64,000 bases of DNA, from NCBI GenBank assembly GCA_034336665.1, contig JAPFBE010000003.1, positions 40,584,360-40,648,359 on the forward strand, given 5' to 3'. Below the pieces are notes generated by a model. That model made no database searches. It had not been told where the DNA came from and was given only the letters and a program-made list of their open reading frames with translations. The position numbers were made by a program, and so were the translations under genes. This DNA comes from Luscinia megarhynchos (lineage: Eukaryota; Chordata; Aves; Passeriformes; Turdidae). Positions 48,831-61,300 of the stretch are shown here, in pieces. Positions within the stretch are counted from its first letter, which is position 1; each line of letters opens with the position of its first letter.

Positions 48831-51800
48831 TTCAGCAGTATTGACATGCTTAATGATCTAACAGAGAACAGCTAGAGAAGGAAGGAATTTCCATATTTTA
48901 CTGAACACGGCTATTGAGGTATTTATAAACAGCCAGTACACTCGTGGTGCTCTAACTTCAGTGTTGGGCAGGATCACTGGGCACCCACATCAATCCAACA
49001 ACTACCCTCTATTTCTTTCAAAAAGTGCCTAAATACCACTGCCACTACTAATCCTTTCACTCTGAAATAATCAGCAACATAAGGCTTCTTGGTTCTCAGT
49101 AGCCTTTTTCTTTTTTTTTTTTTTAACCGTATCAGGAATGCTGGATGTGAAAACTGTTTTCAGACAATTAGCCTCTGGTAATGAAATGCAACCAAATATA
49201 TTCTGCACATTGAAAGCAAACACTTGGCTCTCCCTATATTTCTGTGACAATCAAAGAAATATTTCAGCCTGAAATGCATTATCAAGACTGACTCAAATAC
49301 CAGCAATAACATGTTTTGTTGTATAACATTTTAAAGCTGATTTTCTACAGACATTTTAGTTGTAACCCTTTAGAGACCACAGTCCTGAAGGTTTCACTGA
49401 ACACCATTTTCACACCCAGTCTCTTGAGCTGTGAACTGGGAAAATACGGCTCTTGTCCCAGGCAACCACTTTCAGAAGGGGATTCCTGAAGTGGTTTGCA
49501 GTATGTATTGGGTGCAGCCATGCAAGCACCATCCAGAAATCCCCAAATACATCATGCAATCTTTTGCTGTCAAATAGATGTGCTGGCCTGGTGACAGCCA
49601 GCAGTTTGCTCCCCCTCAGCTCCCGTGCTGGGGCTGTGCTGAGGCAGCACTGTGTTTGTCCCAGCACAGCTCAGAAAGCCTGCACACATGCTTGCCTGAC
49701 ATAAATACCTTCTGGCTGCTTTTTATGATACCTGAAAGGTTAGAATTAAGTCATGCCAAAAATATCCGTTTAACTTCAGAGTTTTTAAGCTTCCTGTACA
49801 AGTGTTGAGGAAATTGACATCTGCAAGGCAGCAGGTTGTTATGTGTTTATTTACATGCCTTTAATTTTACTCCCTGATTGGAAATAGAGAAAATTTGGAT
49901 CTTGATGTATCTCATTGTCAAAGTCAATTTTACACCAATCCCACTGGAAAAAAGTCTGATCCTTCCCATGACAGCAGAACAGCCCATTACCACAAAACAA
50001 AAAGAGGCTTTTTCTCACCTTGTTTTCTGAAGATCACTTATAACAGAACACAGGAACTGAGTATCAAGAACAACCGGCCACAACACAGCAACTTGTGACA
50101 CAACTTTTCTTTGGTTTTGCAGCAGCAGTTCACTTTCTTTTGGACAGTGCCACAGACATACAAAGATGGGAGTGTGGAGTATGGACATTTTGGGAATGTC
50201 GTGCCAAGTTCTTGGTTGGTAAAGATAGCTCCTCATGGTAAATGTCATGAGGAGAATTCCTCATGGCAGAACTGAGGAGAAGCATTTTGGTGGCTCCAAC
50301 ACAAAATTACATTGCTTAGTGTTTCACAAATGAAGCCTCCTTTCCTCCTGGCTCTGTGCAATGTCAAAAAGAAGTAAGGACTAGTTGCTCTTGCAGTCTC
50401 AGAGGGACAAAAACAGAGACCCAATGACATCCTGATTCCTTGAGTCTTACTGAATGGGCAGGGATTTAAAAGCTTATCCATATGGAAAGCAGGGCTGAGG
50501 TGACAGGGCTCTTATGTGGAGCTGCACAATAGGTCCAGTATCAGAGGAAGCAGAAGATGGCTTGGCATGTAAGTGACTGTAGCAACAAAGCAGAGCTGTG
50601 TAACATACAAGTTCTTGTAGCTCATATAGATTCAAAAAATATATTTCAAGAGATTTCTGCAGAAGTCATTCATAGGTTGAATGACTTCCCAAGCATGGGA
50701 GATACATTTTCTGCTTTTGCTGTTTCTTTATTGCAATTCTTTCTCTGAACTTTTATTCCAGTCAATAAAACAATATCACTCTTTTTTTTTACCATGATGT
50801 GCACACTGTTTTGAGTCAATATTGATGGCAAGTTTGGACCAGATTCAAAAAGGATCATGCTGGAAGCTGTTTGATGTCAGGAAGTATTTGTGTGTCTGTA
50901 TGGGGATGGGAGGCAAGAGCTCAAGCACCTGGACCTGGCAGCCTTCACTCACAAAAAATGGGACTTCTGTTTTGGTGAGAATAGGTCTGAAAAAAAATCT
51001 AAGAAATCGCCCCAAATTCTGGCAAATTTCTTTAAGTGAGAAAAGGAGGAGGCAGGCTAACTTTGGGAATGCTAGTTTTCCTTAAATTTGACATGGAAAA
51101 AGTCTTGTGCTTAAGTAGCATAGCAGTCCAGACTGGCAGTCCAATGTTTCCCATTGTGGTTTTTTGGTGTTGTACCAACTGTATTCCAACATCCCACTCT
51201 TGCAGTCATTTTCTGTGCATTTTGTTTTTATTTATTTAGGCCTGCAAGAGACTTTGCAGTGCTAACAACAATCCCCAGGGCCTGGTTACTGCTGAGGAGA
51301 GGTTTCTCTGTAATTTGTGCCTACACTTCTGAGAGGGCTCAGGAAAGCTCTGGAGGCTATGCCAGAGGGAGGGAACTGCTTTTCCCAGGGGAGTGCCTCT
51401 TCCATTACCCTCTTGCTTACTCCAGCAGCCAACAAGGGTGGAAAGGGAAGAGACAGTGCAACAGCCCATGCAATGATTTCACATAACACCACAATCTGTT
51501 GTTTCTTCAGGAACAAGTGGAATGCCCCCAGATGTGTGTTGAACAGGATGGTTATTTGTATACCAGCTATTGTTAGTGACTGTGGTCCAAGCTAATAGGA
51601 GGTTTTCCTGTGTTTACAGTGGAGCATACTGTGAACGATGAGGTATTTAAATACTTCAGATGAATGAGGACAAATGTCCAGGTGAGGTTTTCACATGTGG
51701 TTGGAGGTGAAGAGATTTAGGATTGGTCTGGTGATATGCTAGCCTTCTAGCTTCCAAAAACTCATCCTATGTGAAGCTATTCACATCAGGCACATTGAAA

Positions 51801-52021
51801 CTAATTTTGGCAGATCAGATTAAATTTGACTTTCAGAAATTAATAGTCTATATTAGTTAGGTTATCATGAGCACCACTAAGCTTTCCTGGCCCTGATGGG
51901 ACCCCCAAGCTCCCATCCTCTGGGGAGGCATGGGGTCCCTGCAGCAGCCCTGCACCTTGTCCCCCCTTCATGGGGCAGTTCTGCTCCTCCTGCCCTGGCA
52001 GTGTGTCCAGGCACCCCTGGT
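48831..52021. other. Non-coding DNA
   Basis: Includes a T-rich tract at 49105-49124 and GC-richer patches at about 49400-49710, 51230-51480 and 51890-52020 with overlapping, unrecognisable frames on both strands. No gene was identified. Confidence 0.5.
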
Positions 52022-52044
52022 GGGTAGGTGGGTGGGTGGGTGGG
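52022..52044 (+). repeat. (GGTG)n / G-quadruplex motif
   Basis: GGG runs at 52022-52024, 52030-52032, 52034-52036, 52038-52040 and 52042-52044. The last four are separated by single T loops, the loop length that gives very stable parallel quadruplexes. It is also a short tetranucleotide microsatellite. Confidence 0.85.
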
Positions 52045-52264
52045 TGACTCAGGGGACCTCCACACCATGGGCACTCTCAGAGCCCCAATAACACCAACAC
52101 CTCACACAGCACTTTTGCTGGCAGCAACTTCCACCCTAAGAGGATTTCACATCTTCTGTTAGAGTTTGGTGTCTGTACCTTCTGCTTGTGGATGGTTAGG
52201 AAGTCCAGGTGAGGACAAAATCATATTGGCTCACATGTGCAGGCTTGCCTACAAAAACTGCCTT
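52045..52264. other. Non-coding DNA
   Basis: Nothing recognised between the G-rich repeat and the 28-base duplication. Confidence 0.4.
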
Positions 52265-52316
52265 TCCAAACTGGTTGTGCTTTCCCAATGTGTCCAAACT
52301 GGCTGTGCTTTCCCAA
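52265..52316 (+). repeat. 28-base tandem duplication
   Basis: A 24-base block at 52265-52288 is repeated at 52293-52316 with one T-to-C difference, separated by TGTG (period 28). A short frame through it (52209-52391) reads the unit as a repeated protein phrase but is not credible as a gene. Confidence 0.9.
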
Positions 52317-53586
52317 GGTAGTCCTCATGGATTCCCAGACTTGCTGCACACTTTGGCATGTTCAACATACAGAGCAGTTCTCGTGATGTGAAAGCAGGAG
52401 ATGGGCACTGCCAATTTAATTTTTGGTTCTTGTTTAAGCCAAGATTTGAATAGGATGGCCAGAGATTTCAAAATATTATTAAATTTAACATCACTTATAG
52501 TGGAAATATGCTCTGTGTCTTGCATGCATTAAGGTCAATGTTATTTGACTGAGAAGGCCACTGGCTGTTTTAACTCTTGTAATTCCCTCTCACAGCCAGC
52601 ATTTTGGATAATAATGGCCACAAATGGTCATGGGTGATGAGTAGTTACCTGATCCCATGACAAAAATTAAAGCACTTTAGTCCAGTGTGATGGCAATGTC
52701 ACAGCTGCTGAGAACTCAGATGCTGCAATCCCTCTGTGTCACTCAGCTCATATAAACCAGCAGTTTTGTATCAGCCCACTCCATTACTGCAAGCCAGCTT
52801 GAGTCCAAGGGCTGGCTGAGAGATGGCTATCAGTTGATAATAAAGTGTTTGGAGGTGCAGCCTGCTACAGATTAATTGCTAAGGGATCTGCAGAGGTTAT
52901 GTCTCCCTGCAAAAACCAACAGGAGCATTAAAAGGATGAAAAGCTGCCTTATCATTCACTGCTAGAACAGAGAACCTAGCCCTCTGTATCTGCCCATAGC
53001 TTTATGTAGCAGAGCTTCTCCCACCCTCCCTTGGAAAAGGAGGGAATGAAGCAGTGGCTCTGGCAAGTTGGTTGGTTTTGCTTTCCTTTAAATCCAGGAC
53101 TGAACTTTCCAGCTCTGTGAACCCTGGAGGAAGAGGAAACACTTGCCCTGGGGAGCAGATAGACCTTCAAGGAAGGCTGACATACTTCACCTTTCTCCCT
53201 TCTTCCTAGGGCAGATCCAGACTGCTACATGCAGCCAGCAATGCAAAATGCAGAAAATATTAATCTTGAAGGAAATAAATCATTGAAGAGGTGCCATCAA
53301 CTCAACACCATCAGAAGCTAATTGTTGGCCTCATTAGACAACGTCATTAATACTCAGAGATGAATGGGATATCCTGCAAAACAAAATGGGCATCCTGGCA
53401 CAGAATTCTGATGAAGACTGCAATACAAAATGCAATGGAGGGAGCTGGAGGGATTGCTCACAGGAATTTCTGCTGACAGCCTGGAGATCCCCACTTGGAA
53501 GAGAGTGCAGAGTAGAAAGACATGGGTATGTCTGTTGGTCAGAGCTTCTGTCTGAGTTGCCAGTTGTGAAGCAGCAAAGAAATATG
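52317..53586. other. Non-coding DNA
   Basis: No gene was recognised. TATAAA at 52751-52756 and AATAAA at 52839-52844 are spaced as in an LTR, but no LTR ends are visible. Confidence 0.45.
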
Positions 53587-53690
53587 CATGGAAAAAATAA
53601 AATATTTTTTTTTAAAAAAATCACAAATAAAAAAACCCAAAAAAAAACCCCCAAAAAAGCCAACACCAAGAAAAAACCTCAAAAGCAGCC
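53587..53690 (+). repeat. A-rich low-complexity tract
   Basis: About 100 bases dominated by A runs with interspersed T runs and C blocks. The frames crossing it (Lys/Pro-rich on plus, Phe/Leu-rich on minus) are artefacts of the composition. Confidence 0.85.
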
Positions 53691-54869
53691 AAGATATTGC
53701 AAATAAATGCAGAGAAATACTAGTGCCAGAACAGTTAAAGAGCAAGGAAAGAAGTGCCAAGCTGGGACAAACAAGCCTCTGAAGCTGCAGCTGCTGCTGC
53801 CATTGCCATGCAGGCAGTGGGACTGCTGGTCACCTGGACAGTGGTCAGAGAGTCTAGGGAGAAGGGGGCACCACATTCTTGATTGAGTACAGAGGAGGGA
53901 TCCTCAGATGACTGGGATCTCTTTTAAAAGAAGATATTACAAGTGCTTGTGATGCTTGGCTCAGCAAAACAAAGCTGAGGTGGCATGCTGAAGGGCCTGA
54001 GAACACAGGGCAGGAAAAGAGCAACTTGAAGGACAATAATTAATAGTGATAGGCTTATCCTTGATGTATTTCAGCTGAAAGTAAAAGTATTTTGAATTAT
54101 GAAGTTCTGGAATAGAAATCAGATGTGGGAGAAATGAGTCCCTTCTTAAGAAGGAGCAGAATGATTTTGAGATATGTGAAATGAAGCTTATGGAAAACTC
54201 CTGTGCTCCTCATTCTCCAAGGAATCCCCATGCTGTGTATCTAAGGGACCCTGACACTCAGAGCTGGGGCTTTGGCAGCCCCTTTCTGCCCCTCCTTGTA
54301 AAGTGTGAGCCCAACACACTCTGGTGAGCCCCTGAGGAGCCTTCCCAAGCAGGGAAGTGGGTGCCTGGCAGGACACAGATGAGGCTCAGCATCCTCTAGC
54401 TAGAGGCAAAGTCTGGAAAGGAGAATGAGGTTTCTCAGCCTGGCTGGCTTGCTTCATGTGTTGCTCAGCAAGGTGGTTTCAGGGACTGCCATATGGAGGC
54501 TTAAGTGTGCAATAATGTGGATTTCCATGCTGCAAGTTCAAGAGGAACAACTCACAACAGTTATGTTTCAGAGTGCTGGAAAGCCCTTGCATCTGAGGAA
54601 GACACAAACTGCAGCCTTATGGATGCTTCCACTACCTCACTATTCTTCTGTGCTGCCAGAGTCCTGCTCCAGCACGTGGGGCAAATAACTGGGGAAACAT
54701 GGACTGGGAACTACCTGTTCTCCCAATGTTTCCAAGTGATAGTCAGCAATCTGGAGGCATTTCCCTGGATGACACAGTGTTAATGAGCCCAGAGTGAAAG
54801 GTGGTACTGTCATAAATAATAAAAATGAGAAAAGGTGGAGCAGAAGATTCATTTGTAGTAGCTACAATG
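53691..54869. other. Non-coding DNA
   Basis: Mixed composition, no gene or recognisable repeat. Overlapping frames at 54425-54852 match nothing. Confidence 0.5.
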
Positions 54870-55160
54870 CTAAATTATTACTTGCCTAGCCCATTTGAGG
54901 TTTTAAGTGCTAGATAAATCATTTTACTCTGACACTTAAAAAATGCACCTTCTAGCCTCACCCAGTCTCTTTATAGAGACTAAAGCAATCCCAGTTAGGA
55001 TGAGGTTACAGTTTAAGAAACTGCTGTTATAACCAGCTAATTATTATGAATGTAACCAGCAAGTTTCTCAGTAACATTAATGCATGTTGTTTGATCTCTA
55101 ACCTATTGCCCTCAGAGATTATTGTCACTGTAAATGCATAAAGACTCCACCTGAAGTCCA
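54870..55160. promoter_or_regulatory. Candidate conserved non-coding element
   Basis: AT-rich, non-repetitive, with CTAATTA at 55037-55043 and TAATGCATG around 55079. No open frames. Untested. Confidence 0.2.
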
Positions 55161-58100
55161 GTCTTAAATGGCTCTTAATGTGCTCTCAGCATGGTTTCAA
55201 TAACCATCATGATATGTTTTCTCCATCAGAACACTGGAATGGCCTCAAGGTGGAAAAGACATGGAGTATCATTCCCACTCCAAGGAATGACCTCTGAGCC
55301 AAGGTGGCTTTCAACAAGCCAGTGCCAGTAGAGGACTATCTTGCATCAGATTTTAGAATGTGAACACTTCACCAAAAATCGTTGGAGTTGGCCATGCTAT
55401 TACTCTATTTTCTCAAATTAAGCCTGGCTCCTATCAGAGCTCTCATTCCTAATGGCCAGCTCAGTCTTGTGCATGGCAAGTAGCTCATCTCATCCAGGGT
55501 GAGATCTCATCAACATGTCATCAACATCCAGGATGCAGCAAGAGGACAGCTAACATTTCCAGTGTGGTGTAATGCTTGTGAGTGTTTCATAAGAATGGAT
55601 TTTCAGGACAGATTTGACAGAGTAGAGGGATAGAAAGGCACTGCAAACATGAGCTGGAAGCAGAGACACTGATGTGTGTGGGAGAAAACAATAAAGGGAC
55701 TAGCAAGGCTGGTAATGCTGGGGTAAAAGGCATGAAGAGGAACATGGCAGGGAAAATAAAAGCCTAAGATTCGGTAAGGTCAGCATGAAAATTTTACACT
55801 CGGTTTTGTCAGAAACTAAAGCCAAAGAAAAAGATTTGGTGAAAGGCATGAAATTATCTGCCCTAAGGAAAGGAGCCTTTTTTACAGTAGAGCAGTAGAG
55901 CTCAGATAGAACTGATATAATGTAGGTGTCAAAGAACAATGCAGATATTATGAGGGATTTAAAAATTGTATATATACCTGGGCTACTGCAAACAATCCTA
56001 AGTGCATTATTAAAATGAAAAACAATCAAGCAAGGAGACAGAGCAGGTATAGCAGAAGGCAGAGAGGAAAAGTTAAGGATGTCTCCATGGGTCTGTGTTT
56101 GAATAAAAAAACAGAAGGGGGATATTCTCAATAAAAAGGGAGCAAGTGGCGTAGTAAGAAAAAAGATTGCAAGTGGGAACTGGTTATGTTAGCTGTGAAC
56201 TCCTGCACAATGCAGGGCTGGTGTTTCAGTCAGTGGGGAAGCACAATGGACTGAAAAGAGGGAAGGGTCTTGTGTCCTCAGTGGTGTCTGAATCCATGGA
56301 AGTGAAGGGCATTGCTCAGCATGATGTGTCTGGCATGCAACAAGGAATCTTGTAGATACCATTGGTCATACTGAGTAGTGCTAGACTCAGCTGCATAAAA
56401 TGAGGTAACCAGAGCAGCCTCCACCCAGCTCCTCTTCCAGCACCCAGTAATCCCAGCCAGATCTGCCAGGGCCATGGGGATATCTTGGACACCTTAGGAC
56501 AGGTTCAAAGGACAGTAAACATTTATGTGCCTGCAGTGACATCTCAGTCATTATCTCCTTAACCTCAGCTGAGACCTGAAACACTCACATTAGCTGTCTA
56601 CACTGTAGACTTTTAAATTTGAACACCCATGAATCTGGAGTTTATTTTCATTTTACATAGTTGTAGCTAATTGACATGAAGGGATTAAGCAGAGCTACCT
56701 TCCACATGTAGAATTGTGAAGATGATTGCTTTCAAATCTTTAAAAATGTGAAATTGGATGAAAAAGGATAAGTGTGTTCAATTTTTTTATTTATTTTTTT
56801 AGAAAAACAGAGACCAGTTTGGAATTGGATTGATGTTTGGCCAACCTGTTCCCTTTCATCTCTAACTCATAATATTGTTATCTGAAACCAACTATAATGT
56901 ATGCCTTTTCAAATCCTGATTTGTGAATTTCACGGTTTGAAGCAAGTATGACAACTCTGGCATGTACACATAAATGAGATCCTGTAGGATTTGCAGTTTG
57001 TGGGGCTATTTGAGGATTGTTGATATCAGTGCAATTCCTATTTGATAAGTGTCTAGAGCATAAATGTTAAGTGGCAACTTGATTGTTTTATCTCTCCTGG
57101 TGAACTGGTTCAGGTGAGCCTTCACTGCCTGTGATGAATACAGCTGACTGAATTTAGATAGGGACATACCTTCCACACTCTGTGCCCTTACAAGTGACAT
57201 GAAAAGGAGGAACCTGAAGTATCTTCCACTGATCAAATGCAGTGTCTAGCTATTTGCAATGCCTTGGCTTCCTGCCTTGCTTAGTCAAAAGTCTGCTTAG
57301 CCAGATCCCTGGGCCCTGACAAACCATATATCATTTATGAGCATTTCTTTGTTTCTCCTCTAAAGTCCTTATCTTCCTAAAACAAGAGTTAAAAAAAAGG
57401 CAAGAAGGAAATAAATCAAGGAAACCAGGAACAAGGAAGATGACAAAAACCACCCAGGAATATAGGACCAACAGGGACCTATCATTCATTCAGTCATCTG
57501 TTATTGCAAGCACACTGGCCACGTGATGTATTTAGTTAGCTCACAGAGCTCTCTCTCAAGTGCTGTTAGCATTTTGCTCTTTCTTTTCCAAATAAAATGT
57601 TGATCCAAACCTTCTGCCTTCTGACAGCAGAGAACCTTCTTTCCCAGGCAAAGTTTGCCCATGGCCAGCTCACATCTATTGGCTTCCTTATCAAAATACT
57701 CCTTAGATGAGCAACTCTGGTGTGTAAATATGTCAGAAGAGTAAACATCAGTAGTGACCAGATGTGATTACATCTGATTGTAAGCAGCTAATGAAGCCAG
57801 TAGCTTCTGAATTCTTTTGTGAGAACAGACTCACTTTTCCAACTAATGATTCTCTGAATGTATGGGATTTTCAATTTTCATGATTGTTACACCTAAAACT
57901 GTACATTCAAAAGAAGGTGTTTAACTAGAGTCCTGTACAGTGGTACAGACACTTTTTTTCCCCCCACTTCTGGAAATACCTTGGCTTATTCCTCACTGCC
58001 AGCAGGCAAGTTGGCTTCAGAATTTGGAGCTAAAGATCTAGAAAATCTGTAGCTTAGGTCATCTGCAAGTCTTTCTTGTACGGGGGTCTCCAATAAAATG

Positions 58101-60029
58101 GGTCCTGCTCAAGCTCTCTTTTTTTGCCTTGTTTTGACTGTCTTCCTCCAGGATATGCCTCTACTATCAGGTCTAGTGGAACATCCATGAGTTTGCATTC
58201 AGGCCAGTGAAGAGCCAACGTGTGAAGGCAAGTGAGACATGTTATGGAACATGTCCCACCTGCTGTATCATCAGCAAATGTTTCTGAAACAGAAGGGTCA
58301 TCTGCTTTACACCACGTGAAAGTCAGGATACCTCACAAGCTGGTGTCTTATTAAAGATCCATATATGTTTTAGACAAATATTCTGGCCTTACTTACTCCA
58401 CATTTGACTCCTCTTATTCATTACTTTAAAAACAGAGGCAGCCCTTCATTTAAGCAGAAATTAAAATAGTGTCTCTTAAGTACAGTCCTGTCATTTCACA
58501 CCTCCTTAGTGAGTGACCCTTAAAACTCTAATGAAAATCCAGAGTATATATATAGAGAGACAGGCCACTGATTTGAGAAACATTCAAAGCAAGTTATAGA
58601 AATTCATTATGCATAGAGGCAAGTCATGTCTTTTCTTCTTTCTCAGTAGCAAGCTCTTGAACTAAAAGGGAAAGATATACCATCTAAAAATACAGATAGC
58701 TGAGAAAAACAGAGGGTACTGCAACTACCTTTTCTAATAAAACATAGACATTTCTTCACATACAAATATATGGCTTGGCAATATAACAAACCAAAAAAAG
58801 TTGTCAGTCATAAACCAGGAGACGATAGTAACTTTTATAATCTGTTGTTCACAAAAGGAGAATGCTACCTGGGAGGTGTACATTAGCCAGCCTTTGTAAA
58901 TATTCACCAGTCTTCCTAGATGGGGAGCTGTTAATTTTCATGGCTTAAGACAAGTTTAATATCCCTGGATTTGGCTATATGCTATGATGACAAGTGCTTG
59001 GCTTCTCAGTGTATTCTTTTTAATGCTTTCTGTGTGTATGTTTTCTGGTAAATTTGTACAAAAGAATACAAAAACAGATTCTATATGACAGAAGTTGTCA
59101 AACTGCAATACATGAACATAAAAATACATTCTTCCAGGAGTATGCATTTCATGTTCCTAATTGTCAAAATGTTTGCCCTGTAAGACTTTGCTAACAAATA
59201 TCTCAGCATGTCCATATACTGTAGGAAATTCCAGCTCCTTTGTGGTTTGTCTCCTCTGGAAAAGTAGAACAGGTTATGCTTCCTATAGGCTTCATTTATA
59301 ATAATGGTTTAAGATGGAGGAAAGAAGAGGGATAGAGGAATGTAGCTGGATGATGGATGAATATGGAGCAATTTGACTTCCATGAAATGAATAGCCACCA
59401 TTCAGGCACAGATTTCATGGTATAATTGACTAACATTAAGGTTAGATGACATCTCATCAGTTTTTTGTTAGTTTTACAAACCCTTGACTGTGGCATCCTG
59501 AAGTATTCCTATTCCTTGCTTTCCAAATATTTAAAACACCATCTCCCAGGCAAACCAAAACTGTCACACTGGACCTGCTCCAAGCTGTGCCCTGTCCAGC
59601 AGAACATCTCTGACAACAGCAGGCATTCAAAACCCCAAACATGTGTCAAAAAGTTCCCAGTGGGAAAATACAGAATAAAGTCTCTTGCATTGTCTTGTTG
59701 CCTCCTTTAATAGTTAGAGATTGGCTTAAGACCCAAAGCATGACATTTAAGTTAATTAAGTGTTAAACAAAAAGTGGAAATGCAAGCTCTGAATATTATT
59801 TTTATTTCTTGGAGAACACCCAGCACACAGACACATGGAGTGGGCTGATCCCAGGGCCACTCATACAAGCAAAAGTCTTTCCATTTGCCATCCATGGGCT
59901 CAGGACCAGGCTAGACATTAAAGTTTTGGATATATAGAGCAGACCCAGGCCACAGCAGAAGCAAGAGGGATTTAGTGCCAGCAATGCTCTGCTTCTGTGT
60001 GTGTTTGTGAAAAGCTTCTGAGGAGTGCT
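55161..60029. other. Non-coding DNA
   Basis: No gene or known repeat identified. Small items are an 11-base tandem pair at 55507-55528, an inverted E-box pair at 57759-57776 and a TA/GA run at 58543-58561. The 143-codon minus frame at 55700-56131 resembles no protein I know. Confidence 0.5.
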
Positions 60030-60340
60030 GTAAATGTTAATTAGTGCAGCTGACCAATGATTTAAGGAACCATAAGTGATGGAAAAGGGAAATTTATTAG
60101 CATGTACATATTAAAATCCCTCCTATCCATTGGATTTATAATCAGAAGTGCCTGGACAACTACTGGACAATGTGTTTTCATTTCTCTGTGTGAGGTATTT
60201 ATGATATATTTACAGTAGCCACTCATAGTTCATGAGCTTTTTTCCTTTGCAAACTTTAATTTAATAACTCCTAATATCTTCAGTCGCTTTCACACACACA
60301 GTGCTTATTGAACTAATGCCTTATATTTCCTTCTGAATAG
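60030..60340. promoter_or_regulatory. Candidate conserved non-coding element
   Basis: TTAATTAG at 60037-60044, the E-box CAGCTG at 60047-60052 and CCAAT at 60054-60058 lie within about 22 bases, a compact cluster in AT-rich sequence without open frames. It resembles an enhancer core. Conservation not shown. Confidence 0.25.
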
Positions 60341-61129
60341 AAACCACTCCTGCCCAGACCTTGTGCAGCAAGGGATTTGAGTGCAGTAGACAATTTCAAA
60401 GACTGCTCTTTCTATTTAACAATCAGTGCATTAGGCTAAAATATTCACACAGATGCACTAGCAATTGAAAGGGTGTGCAGTGTAGTGACAAGGTCCTTCT
60501 GTTACCTGGACTGTAGAATGATGAATGAGCATTAGTGGAATATTCTTTTGGCCTTTAGGTTTACCTTGATCTTCTCACAGAATGCAAATTGACACTATAC
60601 CCACATTTCTATAGTATTTATTACTGTGGTCATGATGTGAGGGCTTTTTTCAATATGAATAGTGTAAAAGGGGAAACATATTACTGCAAAGAGGCATTAT
60701 TGTGCTGGGAATGTATAAACAGCTGAGAAGAATAGAGCGACATGCTCATAATGGAAACTGAAAGCTCTTCATTTTGTCCTGATTGTCTACCCTTCCTTTT
60801 TAAACAACCTCCCTTTTTCCTAGCTATCAATACAAAGTTCTTTTTGGTAAAATGAAGTGCATTCATGCTGCCTGAAAGAAGCTTTTAAAGTTGATCTGTG
60901 CCCACACAAAAGGGAGGCAGTGTTTGAGCACATCAAGTTGAGGAAGCAAACTTGGTCAATGTTCATTATTCATGGCTTGACACTCTGAGCCTCCATATCA
61001 TTTTGTAAAGAATCAGATAAACTTTCCTTGTGATAAACAACTGAAATAATTTTTCTTAGCTGTCAAGTCCTTTTCTCCCATTTCCAGCCTGTTCTCACAC
61101 TCTTCCCAGCTCGTAAAAGCAACTGAGCA
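60341..61129. other. Non-coding AT-rich DNA
   Basis: Nothing recognised. Confidence 0.5.
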
Positions 61130-61300
61130 CAGCTCTTTGGACTGATAAATGGGCTCCTTTCAATTGGTGGCAGGCTTCAGGAAAAAGAGATAATCCTGGA
61201 TAATGTGGACACAGTTTTCATTTCATGTCACCCAATTAAACTGCAATTATCCGGAGTGCAACAGCAGAAAAACTGGAAAGAATGGTTGGAGAATGAGGAG
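61130..61300. promoter_or_regulatory. Candidate conserved non-coding element
   Basis: CAATTA at 61233-61238 followed by TGCAATTATCCGG, with a retained CpG at about 61252. Non-repetitive and without open frames. Textural evidence only. Confidence 0.22.

Noticed and set aside
52680..52870. Possible solo LTR, from TATAAA at 52751 and AATAAA at 52839
   Set aside because: No TG...CA ends, target-site duplication or internal viral sequence could be identified. Both short motifs are common by chance.
53588..53782. Lys/Pro-rich open frame
   Set aside because: It is translation of a low-complexity A-rich tract.
55700..56131. 143-codon minus frame
   Set aside because: Translation resembles no protein family. 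Ser/Phe/Leu-rich composition matches reverse-read A/G-rich DNA.
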